Origin: JALYNX01 sp963724825
GTDB taxonomy: Bacteria > Actinomycetota > Acidimicrobiia > Spongiisociales > ZC4RG35
DNA: 64,000 nucleotides
Direction of reading: 5' to 3'
NCBI GenBank assembly: GCA_963724825.1
Contig: CAVRWT010000020.1
Coordinates: forward strand, 62,001 to 126,000
The notes under the pieces were generated by a model. The model saw nothing but the letters and a program-made list of their open reading frames with translations. It ran no database searches and was not told the origin of the DNA. Every line of letters begins with the position of its first letter. The first letter of the stretch is position 1. The position numbers and the translations under genes were made by a program. Of this stretch, positions 43,549 to 51,455 are shown piece after piece.

Positions 43549-45600
43549 TCAGTCGTCAGAGGGCCGGGCCGCCGCGATCACAGCTTGCGCCTCAGCATGA
43601 GGTACTTCTGCGTAATGATCGAATTCCATCTCGAAACTACCTCGTCCTGAGGTCAATGATCGCAGCTCGGCGGCGTACTGCTGGATCTCGGCCATCGGAA
43701 CCTGGGCGACGACAGAGCGGAGATTTCCCTCTCCCTCCATCCCGAGGACCCGGCCCCGCTTGGAATTGACGTCTCCCATGACATCTCCCAGGTAGTCCTC
43801 GGGGACGCTGATCGTGACCTTCATCACGGGTTCGAGGAGGATGGGGCCCAGGCTGGTGGCTGCAGCTTTGACTGCCTGGATGCCAGCCATCCGAAACGAC
43901 ATCTCGTCAGAGTCAACCGCGTGGAACTTGCCGTCGAAGACTTCGGCTGAGATGTCGGTGACGGGGAAGCCGGCGAGGATGCCTCGGGTCAATGACTCCT
44001 GGATCCCTTTGTCGACCGCTGGGATGAACTGGCGGGGGATCGACCCCCCTTTGATCGAGTCGATGTACTGATAGCCCGAGCCACGGGGGAGTGGGGCGAA
44101 CTTGACGAAGGCGACCCCGAACTGGCCGCGGCCACCGCTCTGCTTCTTGTGTTTGCCCTCGGCCTGGCCGGAGGTGGTGATGGTCTCGCGGTAGGGGATG
44201 ATGGGGAGCGTCGACTTGACCTCGACCCCGAACTTGCGGTGGATTCGGGCGAGGGTGACATCGAGATGGCTGTCACCCAAACCGGCGATGATCGTCTCAC
44301 CGGTGTCCGGCCTTCGTTCGATTCTGACCGTCGGATCCTCCTCCTCGATGCGATGCAGCGCCGTGGAGAGCTTTTCCTCGTCGTGGTGGGAGACCGGGGT
44401 GATCGCGAATTCGGCGACCGGCTTCGGGTAGACGACGGGGTCGATGACCGCGTTCACGCCGGGGGATCGAATCGTGTCCCCGACCTTGACGTTGTCCAGC
44501 TTGGCCACCGCCCCGATGCCGCCGGCGGGCAGGTCGGCGACGTCGGTGTGGTCCTTGCCCTGGAGCTTGAAGAGGTTGTGGAGCCTGATCTTCCCGCCAC
44601 GCGCCAGCTCCAACTCCTGGTCGGCCTTCACGGTGCCTGAAAAGATGCGAAACATCGAGATCCGTCCGACGAAGGGGTCAGAGACGGTCTTGAAGACATA
44701 GGCCAGGACCGGGCCGTCGGTGGATGGGGCGAAGGTGTCGCCTGCGGAGAGCCGGGGAATCGGTCGCTCCAGGGGATGCGGCCCGTAGTCGACGATGAAT
44801 TCGGCGACGAAGTCGACTCCGATCATCCGCTCGGCGGACGTGACCAGGACCGGGTGAATAGTCCCCTCGAGGATTCCGTGATGGATCGTCTCGACGATCT
44901 TCTCGCGGGTGGGCTCGGTACCGTCGAGATAGGCCTCGAGCATCTCGTCGTCGGTCTCGACGACCGTTTCGACGAGAGCGGTGTGTGCCGCGTGGACCAG
45001 GGTCTCGACCTCGGCCGGGAGAGGGATCTCCGCGCCGTTCTTGGCGTCCTTGGCATAGGTGTAGGCCCGTTCCGTGGCCACCCGGACCAGGCCACTGAGG
45101 CCATCCTCGGCACCGATCGGAACCTGGATCGGAGCGATCGCCTTCCCGAAGGATTCACGAAGCTGTTCGAGAGTCCGCTCGAAGGAGGAGCGATCGCGGT
45201 CGAGCTTGGTGACCACCACCGCCCGGGCGATGCCCTCCTCGGCCGCCACCTTCCACAGTTGCTCGGTTTGCACTTCGATGCCGTCCACCCCTGACACCAC
45301 GAAGAGGGCGAGGTCTGCTGCCTTGATCGCAGCCCGGGCATCTCCGGAGAAGTCGCCGGAGCCAGGAGTGTCGATCAGATTGATCGTGTGCCCTTGCCAC
45401 TCGAGGCTGGCCACCGAAAGCCCGAGGGAGATCCCTCGCTCGATTTCCTCCGGCTCGTGGTCGAGGATCGTGGTTCCCTGTTCGACAGATCCGCGGCGGC
45501 TGGTCGCCCCGGCGACAAAGAGAAGGGTCTCGGCCAGGGTCGTCTTGCCGCTTCCCCCATGCCCAACCAGCGCCACATTGCGCACTTTCTCGGGTACCAC
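43549..45600 (-). CDS. fusA2: Elongation factor G-like GTPase (EF-G2 type)
   Basis: 683 residues. G1 is GHGGSGKTT, G3 is DTPGSGDF and the G4 position reads TKLD rather than the usual NKxD; domains II, IV and V follow (EVFDGKFHAVDSDEMSFRMA, EPVMKVTISVPEDYLGDV). The start NVALVGHGGSGKTTL and the 683-residue length match the EF-G2 group, whose members often have weak GTPase activity (known for mycobacterial MSMEG_6535). The canonical fusA is not in the window. GAGGTCC-like Shine-Dalgarno upstream. Confidence 0.85.
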   Translation of the reverse strand: MVPEKVRNVALVGHGGSGKTTLAETLLFVAGATSRRGSVEQGTTILDHEPEEIERGISLGLSVASLEWQGHTINLIDTPGSGDFSGDARAAIKAADLALFVVSGVDGIEVQTEQLWKVAAEEGIARAVVVTKLDRDRSSFERTLEQLRESFGKAIAPIQVPIGAEDGLSGLVRVATERAYTYAKDAKNGAEIPLPAEVETLVHAAHTALVETVVETDDEMLEAYLDGTEPTREKIVETIHHGILEGTIHPVLVTSAERMIGVDFVAEFIVDYGPHPLERPIPRLSAGDTFAPSTDGPVLAYVFKTVSDPFVGRISMFRIFSGTVKADQELELARGGKIRLHNLFKLQGKDHTDVADLPAGGIGAVAKLDNVKVGDTIRSPGVNAVIDPVVYPKPVAEFAITPVSHHDEEKLSTALHRIEEEDPTVRIERRPDTGETIIAGLGDSHLDVTLARIHRKFGVEVKSTLPIIPYRETITTSGQAEGKHKKQSGGRGQFGVAFVKFAPLPRGSGYQYIDSIKGGSIPRQFIPAVDKGIQESLTRGILAGFPVTDISAEVFDGKFHAVDSDEMSFRMAGIQAVKAAATSLGPILLEPVMKVTISVPEDYLGDVMGDVNSKRGRVLGMEGEGNLRSVVAQVPMAEIQQYAAELRSLTSGRGSFEMEFDHYAEVPHAEAQAVIAAARPSDD

Positions 45601-45683
45601 AGGACCTCCTCGTCAAGGGTGAAGCGTCGATCCTAACCCTGGTGTGGGGCAGGTTTCCCGGGTGCCTGCTACTTTGCTAGGTC

Positions 45684-46253
45684 GTGATCGACATGCGGGT
45701 TCGACCCCGCGTAACCCGGTTTTTGGAGCCAATCGGCAAAGCCCTCGCCTCGATCGGCGTCACCCCGACCGTCATTACCTTCCTCGGGCTAGGGGTGGTC
45801 GTCGTCGGCTCGGTGATGATCGCCTCTGGGCTGCCCCGTTCCGGCGCTGCCGTCGTGCTCGCCGGTGCGTTGCTCGACGGCCTCGATGGGTCGGTGGCGC
45901 GGGCATCCGGGCTGGTGTCCCCACGCGGGGCTTTCCTGGATTCGGCATTCGACCGGATGGGGGAGATCGCCGCCTTCGCCGGTCTCGGCTTCTACCGGGC
46001 TGGATTTCCGAGGGAGTTGCTGCTGATCGTGCTTGCGATCGGCGGGGCGATGTTGGTCCCCTACATGCGGGCCCGGGCCGAAGCCGAGGGCTTTGACGGG
46101 AGGGGAGGCCTGATGGGGAGGGCCGAGCGGGTCCTGTTGTTCAGCCTTGGACTGATCTTCGGCCTTGTCGAGCCGATGCTGTGGGTGTTTGTCGTGTTGG
46201 TCTGGCTGACCGCCCTCGTCCGGTTCGTCAACACCTACCGTTCCTTCGAGTGA
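45684..46253 (+). CDS. pgsA: CDP-alcohol phosphatidyltransferase (PI-phosphate synthase type)
   Basis: 189 residues, six helices. The CDP-alcohol motif DGLDGSVARASG, then PRGAFLDSAFDRMGE, gives the full D-x2-DG-x2-AR-x8-G-x3-D-x3-D. Followed by an acyltransferase and a pimA homologue in the order known for mycobacterial PIM synthesis, so it is assigned to phosphatidylinositol phosphate synthesis rather than PG. GTG start. Confidence 0.85.
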   Translation: MIDMRVRPRVTRFLEPIGKALASIGVTPTVITFLGLGVVVVGSVMIASGLPRSGAAVVLAGALLDGLDGSVARASGLVSPRGAFLDSAFDRMGEIAAFAGLGFYRAGFPRELLLIVLAIGGAMLVPYMRARAEAEGFDGRGGLMGRAERVLLFSLGLIFGLVEPMLWVFVVLVWLTALVRFVNTYRSFE

Positions 46254-47125
46254 AGGACTATCTCGGGTATCTGGCTCTTCGAGCCGGTGTCGGCCTGGTT
46301 GGCCTGCTCCCGGCCGGAGCGGCTCGCGGCTTGGGCCGCGCATTCGGCTGGTGTTGGCACCTATTCGCCGGCGGGCGCCGGCGAATGGCGGAGCGACACA
46401 TGCGGCGTGTCCTCGGAGAGGGTGCGGACGTCGAGGCCGCCGCCAAGGCAGTCATGGTCTCCTACGGGCGATATTGGGCTGAGACTCTCTGGGTCCGACC
46501 CAGAAGGGTGCCTGAGATGAGGCGCCACACCGAGGTCGAGGGCCTCGAATACTTGACCGAAGCCCGTGACGCCGGGAAGGGCATGATCTTCGCCCTTCCC
46601 CACATGGGCAACTGGGACGTGGCGGCGCCGGTTGCGGTCTACGAGAGGATCCCTGTGGTCGCCGTGGCTGAGCGGCTCGCCAATCAGCGAATCACCGATT
46701 GGTTCACCAGGATGAGGGCCGGTTTCGGGATCGAGATCGTCCTCGCAACGGGAAGCACCGAAGTGATGAGGAAACTCGAGGAAGCCCTCGCCAACAACAA
46801 GGGAGTAGCCCTGCTTGCTGACCGCGATCTCAAGGGGCGGGGCGTCGAGGTCGAGTTCTTCGGTGAGGCCACCACGCTGCCGCCAGGTCCGGCCACGCTG
46901 GCACTTCGGAGCGGGGCCCCGATATTCCCCATTACCTCCTATTTCCGGCCCAAGGGCCATCGCCTGGAGATCACGTCTCCCGTCTCGATACCGGAGACCG
47001 GGTCCCGCACCGAGAAGATCGAAGCGATCACACAGGAATTGGCCCACCGCATGGAGAAGATGATCTCCGACGACCCACAGCAGTGGCACCTGGTGGTTCC
47101 CAACTGGCCGTCTGACCGCAAGTGA
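46250..47125 (+). CDS. Lysophospholipid/PIM acyltransferase (PatA-like)
   Basis: 291 residues from GTG 46250, overlapping the pgsA stop by GTGA. The HtrB/LpxL acyltransferase motif is PHMGNWD (His/Asp), followed by VALLADRDLKGRGVEV and PGPATLALRSGAPIFP. In mycobacteria PatA acylates the mannose of PIMs (established). Peripheral to the inner membrane. Confidence 0.85.
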   Translation: MKDYLGYLALRAGVGLVGLLPAGAARGLGRAFGWCWHLFAGGRRRMAERHMRRVLGEGADVEAAAKAVMVSYGRYWAETLWVRPRRVPEMRRHTEVEGLEYLTEARDAGKGMIFALPHMGNWDVAAPVAVYERIPVVAVAERLANQRITDWFTRMRAGFGIEIVLATGSTEVMRKLEEALANNKGVALLADRDLKGRGVEVEFFGEATTLPPGPATLALRSGAPIFPITSYFRPKGHRLEITSPVSIPETGSRTEKIEAITQELAHRMEKMISDDPQQWHLVVPNWPSDRK

Positions 47126-48153
47126 GCCTGCGGGTCGGCCTGGTCAGCCCCTACGACCTCTCGGTTCCCGGGGGAGTCCAATCCCAGGTTCTGGGCCTGG
47201 CCGGCTACCTCGAAGGAGAAGGGGTTGACCCGGTGGTGATCGGGCCTGGTCTGCCTTCGGGAGTAGACGGTGTCGACTTGGGGCGAAGCGTTGCGGTCCC
47301 GGGCAACGGCTCCAAGGTCCCGATCGTCCTCGATCCCAGGATTCGCTCCAAGGTTCACGAGGCTGCCGCGGGCGTCGACATCTTCCACGTCCATGAGCCG
47401 CTGATGCCACTTGTCTCGCTTTTCGCCACCCGCGCCGGCCCGCCCGTGGTCGCAACTTTTCACGCCGCCCCCGGCTCCGTCGGGCGGCTGGCGTACCGGG
47501 TGACCAGCCCGATCATGAATTGGCTCTTGGGGAATACCGCAGCAGTGACCGCCGTCAGCAGGACTGCGGCCTCATCGCTTCCGAGCTCACTGCAGGTCCG
47601 GATCATCCCCAACGGGCTGAGTTTCGGTGCGATGAGGGCCGAGGTTCCCCGGGAACCGACCCGAGTGTCTTTCCTGGGCCGGGATGAGCCGCGCAAGGGC
47701 CTCGACGTTCTGCTTGCAGCTTGGCCAGAGGTGTCGGCGGCAGCCCCGCGAGCGACCCTTACGGTCATGGGGGCCGACCGGGGCGACGCCGGAGTGGAGT
47801 GGCTTGGCCGTGTGGACCAGCCGACCAAGGCGCGAGTCCTCAGTTCGTCGGCGGTGTTTGTCGCCCCCCAGCTTGGAGGCGAGTCGTTCGGGATAGTGCT
47901 GCTCGAGGCCATGGCCGCAGGGGCGGCTGTCGTGTCGTCGAATCTGGACGCCTTCGTCGAAGTGGCCGATGGCGCTGCCCGATTCTTCCCGGTCGGGGAT
48001 AGCACGGCCCTGGCAAAGGGCATCGTGGATCTCCTGGGAGACCCCCTGGAGCGGGATCGGCTGGCATCAGCCGGCCTGGAGGTGGCCGCTCGCTACGACT
48101 GGCAGGTGGTGGGAGCTTCTTATCGCTCCCTCTACGACGAAATCGCCTCTTAG
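47122..48153 (+). CDS. pimA: Phosphatidylinositol mannosyltransferase (PimA-like)
   Basis: 343 residues from GTG 47122, overlapping the acyltransferase stop. GT-B family GT4: VSPYDLSVPGGVQSQVLGLA, VDIFHVHEPLMPLV, RVSFLGRDEPRKGLDVLL, and the E-x7-E donor motif ESFGIVLLEAMAAGA. It transfers mannose from GDP-mannose to phosphatidylinositol. pdxS follows after 39 bases. Confidence 0.88.
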   Translation: MSLRVGLVSPYDLSVPGGVQSQVLGLAGYLEGEGVDPVVIGPGLPSGVDGVDLGRSVAVPGNGSKVPIVLDPRIRSKVHEAAAGVDIFHVHEPLMPLVSLFATRAGPPVVATFHAAPGSVGRLAYRVTSPIMNWLLGNTAAVTAVSRTAASSLPSSLQVRIIPNGLSFGAMRAEVPREPTRVSFLGRDEPRKGLDVLLAAWPEVSAAAPRATLTVMGADRGDAGVEWLGRVDQPTKARVLSSSAVFVAPQLGGESFGIVLLEAMAAGAAVVSSNLDAFVEVADGAARFFPVGDSTALAKGIVDLLGDPLERDRLASAGLEVAARYDWQVVGASYRSLYDEIAS

Positions 48154-48192
48154 TTCATCGCCGCCGAGTCTGTACCATGGCCTTTCCCGTTA

Positions 48193-49087
48193 ATGGAGCC
48201 TGTCGTGGAAACCGGTACAGATCGTGTGAAAAGAGGCCTTGCGGAGATGCTGAAGGGCGGCGTCATCATGGATGTGGTGACCGCCGACGAAGCGAAGATC
48301 GCCGAAGAGGCCGGCGCGGTAGCGGTGATGGCCCTGGAGCGGGTCCCTTCGGACATCCGTAAGGACGGGGGAGTGGCCCGGATGGCCGACCCGACCAAGA
48401 TCGAAGAAATCCAGGCGTCGGTGACCATTCCGGTGATGGCCAAGTGCCGGATCGGGCATTTCGCCGAAGCAGCCATCCTTCAAGCCCTGGGGGTCGACTA
48501 CATCGACGAATCCGAGGTCCTCACCCCGGCCGACGAGGAGCACCACGTCGACAAGTGGGCATTCACCACCCCGTTCGTCTGCGGCGCCAGGAACCTCGGT
48601 GAAGCTCTGCGTCGGATCGGGGAAGGTGCGGCCATGATTCGGACCAAGGGCGAGGCCGGGAACCGGGAATGTGGTCGAGGCAGTTCGCCACATGCGCACC
48701 GTCACCAACGAGATGCGCGCCCTCACCACCATGGATGAGGCCCAGCTCATGTCGGCGGCCCGCGACCACCGTGCTCCATTTGATCTCATCCGTGAGGTGG
48801 CATCGACTGGCAAGCTCCCGGTGGTCAACTTCGCGGCGGGCGGCATCGCCACCCCTGCCGATGCTTCGCTCATGATGTCGCTTGGCGTCGACGGGGTATT
48901 CGTCGGCTCCGGGATCTTCAAGAGCTCGAATCCCGAGGCCTACGCCCGGGCGATCGTCGAGGCCACGACGTTCTGGAACGAGCCCGAGGTCGTGGCCAAG
49001 GTCTCCCGCGGTCTGGGCGAGGCAATGCCCGGCATCGAATTGGGAACATTGACCGATACGGAGCGCCTGGCCAGCCGGGGTTGGTGA
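48193..49087 (+). CDS. pdxS: Pyridoxal 5'-phosphate synthase PdxS, one frameshift
   Basis: PdxS is one of the most conserved bacterial proteins. Residues 1-157 (MLKGGVIMDVVTADEAKIAE, VPSDIRKDGGVARMADP) are in the frame of 48193, and the rest (VRHMRTVTNEMRALTTMDE, FAAGGIATPADASLMMSLGV, VGSGIFKSSNPE) in the next. One extra A at 48661-48662 causes it: removing it gives TKGEAGTGNVVEAVRHMR. It builds PLP from ribose 5-phosphate, glyceraldehyde 3-phosphate and ammonia supplied by PdxT. Confidence 0.92.
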
Positions 49088-49088
49088 A

Positions 49089-49652
49089 ATGACCACGATC
49101 GGCGTCCTCGCCTTGCAAGGGGACGTCCGGGAGCACCTCGCGATCCTCGATTCACTCGGGGTGGATCCGCTTCCGGTGAAGAAGCCCGAGCAGCTAGAAG
49201 CGATCGAGGCACTCGTGATCCCTGGCGGCGAATCCACCACCATCGGAAAGATGGCGGTTCGGTTCGGCTTGCTCGAGCCGCTTCGCACGGCAATCACGGA
49301 TGGGCTGCCCGTATACGGGACATGTGCCGGGATGATCCTTCTCTCGAGCTCGATCACCGAGGGCGATCAACCCCTCCTCGGGGTCCTCGACGTCGTGGTG
49401 CGACGCAACGCCTTCGGCCGTCAGAACGAATCGTTCGAGGAGGATCTCGACATCGACGGCCTCGACTCGGCGTTCCACGCAGTGTTCATTCGCGCTCCGT
49501 GGGTCGAGAAGGTGGGCTCGGAGGTCGAGGTGCTGGCTTCAGTGGGAGAGCATCCGGTGATGGTGCGCCAGGACCGGCTCCTGGCGACTTCCTTTCATCC
49601 CGAGCTCACGGGTGACGGGCGGATTCATGAGATGTTGCTGGAGCTGATCTGA
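49089..49652 (+). CDS. pdxT: PLP synthase glutaminase PdxT
   Basis: 187 residues. Class I glutamine amidotransferase: IPGGESTTIG, the nucleophile in YGTCAGMILL, and the His/Glu pair in TSFHPELTGD. It feeds ammonia to PdxS. Its start follows pdxS by one base and its stop overlaps yebC by one base. Confidence 0.95.
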   Translation: MTTIGVLALQGDVREHLAILDSLGVDPLPVKKPEQLEAIEALVIPGGESTTIGKMAVRFGLLEPLRTAITDGLPVYGTCAGMILLSSSITEGDQPLLGVLDVVVRRNAFGRQNESFEEDLDIDGLDSAFHAVFIRAPWVEKVGSEVEVLASVGEHPVMVRQDRLLATSFHPELTGDGRIHEMLLELI

Positions 49653-50401
49653 TGTCCGGACATTCCAAATGGGCCAACATCAAGCACCGAAAAGGTCGTC
49701 AGGACGCGGCCCGGGGAAAGCTGTTCGGGAAGCTGGCCAAGGCGATCGAGATCGCCGCCCGGGAAGGCGGTGGGAATGTCGACTTCAACCCGACCCTGGC
49801 CACTGCAGTGTTCAAGGCCAAGGCGGCCTCGATGCCCAACGACAACATCGACCGTGCCATCAAACGGGGCACCGGCGAGGTCGCCGGAGCCCAGTACGAG
49901 GAGATCTGGTACGAGGGGTACGGGCCGGGAGGTGTTGCCCTCTACGTCCAGATCCTCACCGACAACCGCAACCGGGCAGCTTCGGACGTGCGGTCCACAT
50001 TCACCCGCAGTGGGGGCAACCTCGGCGAACCGGGGTCGGTCGGCTACCTCTTCAGTCAGAAGGGCCTGATCGAGGCCAAGGGGACCGAGGACGAGGTAAT
50101 GCTCGCCGCCCTCGACGCAGGGGCCGAAGACATCCGTGACATCGGCGATCAGTGGTTCGAGGTGGTCACATCGCCGGGCGACCTGCAGAAGGTCCGCTCC
50201 GCCCTCGAGGCCGCCGGTTTGGAGTTGGAGTCAGCCGACATCACCCAACTCCCGTCAACCACAGTTCCGGTGGGAGAAGGGGATGCCCGAAAGCTGCTGC
50301 GGCTCATCGATGCCCTGGACGACCTGGACGACGTGCAGGCAGTGTTCTCCAACTACGACATCGACGACGAGATCATGGAGAAGGTTCTCGAAGAGGTCTG
50401 A
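49652..50401 (+). CDS. yebC: YebC/PmpR family regulator
   Basis: 249 residues (MSGHSKWANIKHRKGRQDAA). Three-domain YebC/PmpR protein, often upstream of ruvC. Members regulate transcription or relieve ribosome stalling on proline stretches. Start ATG shares one base with the pdxT stop. Confidence 0.95.
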   Translation: MSGHSKWANIKHRKGRQDAARGKLFGKLAKAIEIAAREGGGNVDFNPTLATAVFKAKAASMPNDNIDRAIKRGTGEVAGAQYEEIWYEGYGPGGVALYVQILTDNRNRAASDVRSTFTRSGGNLGEPGSVGYLFSQKGLIEAKGTEDEVMLAALDAGAEDIRDIGDQWFEVVTSPGDLQKVRSALEAAGLELESADITQLPSTTVPVGEGDARKLLRLIDALDDLDDVQAVFSNYDIDDEIMEKVLEEV

Positions 50402-50410
50402 GGCCGTTTC

Positions 50411-50692
50411 CTAAGTCGCGGTCGTTTTGCGCCCTCCCATCGAGCCATAGAGCACGACGGCGACCACTGCCACACCGACCTGGATTGCCAACTTGATCCA
50501 GTCGATCCCTTCGGTGGCACCGACATCCAGTGCATCGGCGATGAAACCGCCACCGATCGCGCCGACGGCCCCGATGACGATGGTCATGATCAACGAGATG
50601 TTCTGTTTGCCGGGCATGACCAGCCGGGCCAGTGGGCCGATGATGATCCCGGCTACCAGACCGCCAATGATCGTTCCTAGGACATCTCCCAT
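50411..50692 (-). CDS. GlsB/YeaQ/YmgE-family membrane protein
   Basis: 93 residues with three helices (GTIIGGLVAGIIIGPLARLV, IMTIVIGAVGAIGGGFIADA, IQVGVAVVAVVLYG). The family pattern G-x-x-A-x-x-x-x-P is visible. ATG 50692. Interrupts the yebC-ruvC run on the opposite strand. Function unknown; members are stress-linked. Confidence 0.82.
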   Translation of the reverse strand: MGDVLGTIIGGLVAGIIIGPLARLVMPGKQNISLIMTIVIGAVGAIGGGFIADALDVGATEGIDWIKLAIQVGVAVVAVVLYGSMGGRKTTAT

Positions 50693-50731
50693 TGCCGCTC
50701 CTTCCATGGCGAGTCTCGGACCCTACGCTCG

Positions 50732-51334
50732 TTGATCGTGATCACACGACGCGACCGCTGGATGGCGGCCGGGGCGATTTGGGGGCCCGGTCTCTTCATC
50801 CTGGCCTGGGTGGTGGGCGGCTTCATGGTCGCCGGCTATTCGCCCGTAGAGGACCACATCAGCGCCTTGGCCGGGGTTGATGCTGCCTCCCGCTTCGTGA
50901 TGAACTTCGGCTTCGTCGCCTACGTCCTCGGAGTTGGATCGGCCGCTTGGCCGTTGCGGAAGGTGATCGGCAACGGCGCTTCGGTTGTTCTCTTTCTCAA
51001 TGCATTGTTGGTGCTCGGAGTTCTCTTGACTCCGGATGGTCTCTCGCCCGACGCCGATTTCCTCCACGGTGGCTTCTCGATTCTGATTTACCTCACTCTT
51101 TCGTTGGTGGGGCCGCTGGCCGCTTTGACCCTTCGACGGAGGGGTCTGATCGGGTGGGCGATCGCTTCCCTGGCAGTAGGGGCGATCACCTCGTTGTCGC
51201 TTTGGATCTCGCTGGGCGAGACCAATTCCGGCTTGTTCCAGCGGATCGGGCTCACCACCACCGATCTCTGGCTGATGGCGGTGGGGGTGGCGTTGTTCGG
51301 GGCCGCCTCGCACCTTCATTTCTCCCCCCAGTGA
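50732..51334 (+). CDS. DUF998 family membrane protein
   Basis: 200 residues, six or so helices (IWGPGLFILAWVVGGFMVAG, YVLGVGSAAWPL, VVLFLNALLVLGVLL, GWAIASLAVGAITSLSLWI). The segment YSPVEDHISALAGVDAASRF is typical of DUF998. The stop codon TGA lies inside palindromic repeat D, so the C-terminus (HLHFSPQ) was set by the insertion. Function unknown. Confidence 0.8.
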   Translation: MIVITRRDRWMAAGAIWGPGLFILAWVVGGFMVAGYSPVEDHISALAGVDAASRFVMNFGFVAYVLGVGSAAWPLRKVIGNGASVVLFLNALLVLGVLLTPDGLSPDADFLHGGFSILIYLTLSLVGPLAALTLRRRGLIGWAIASLAVGAITSLSLWISLGETNSGLFQRIGLTTTDLWLMAVGVALFGAASHLHFSPQ

Positions 51335-51384
51335 ACGGAGCGAACGTTGGGGGAAGTACCGCCGGAGGCGGGGAGGGGGGCTAA
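51319..51384 (+). repeat. Palindromic repeat copy D, at the end of the DUF998 gene
   Basis: CTCCCCCCA-GTGAACGGAGCGAACG-TTGGGGGA followed by CCGCC-GGA-GGCGG and a G-rich tail. The base change AGTGAACG creates the TGA that ends the DUF998 frame. The second hairpin matches copy C1, not B, with compensatory bases. Confidence 0.87.
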
Positions 51385-51441
51385 CCCGGCTCCGAAATTT
51401 CTTTGGTTTCGGTCGTCGACCCTCTTGTTTCTGTCCCTCGC

Positions 51442-51455
51442 CGAACGTATGTTCG
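51442..51455. promoter_or_regulatory. SOS box containing the HNH start codon
   Basis: CGAACGTATGTTCG, a perfect LexA box. The ATG at 51449-51451 inside it is in frame with the DUF222/HNH gene. Confidence 0.88.
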
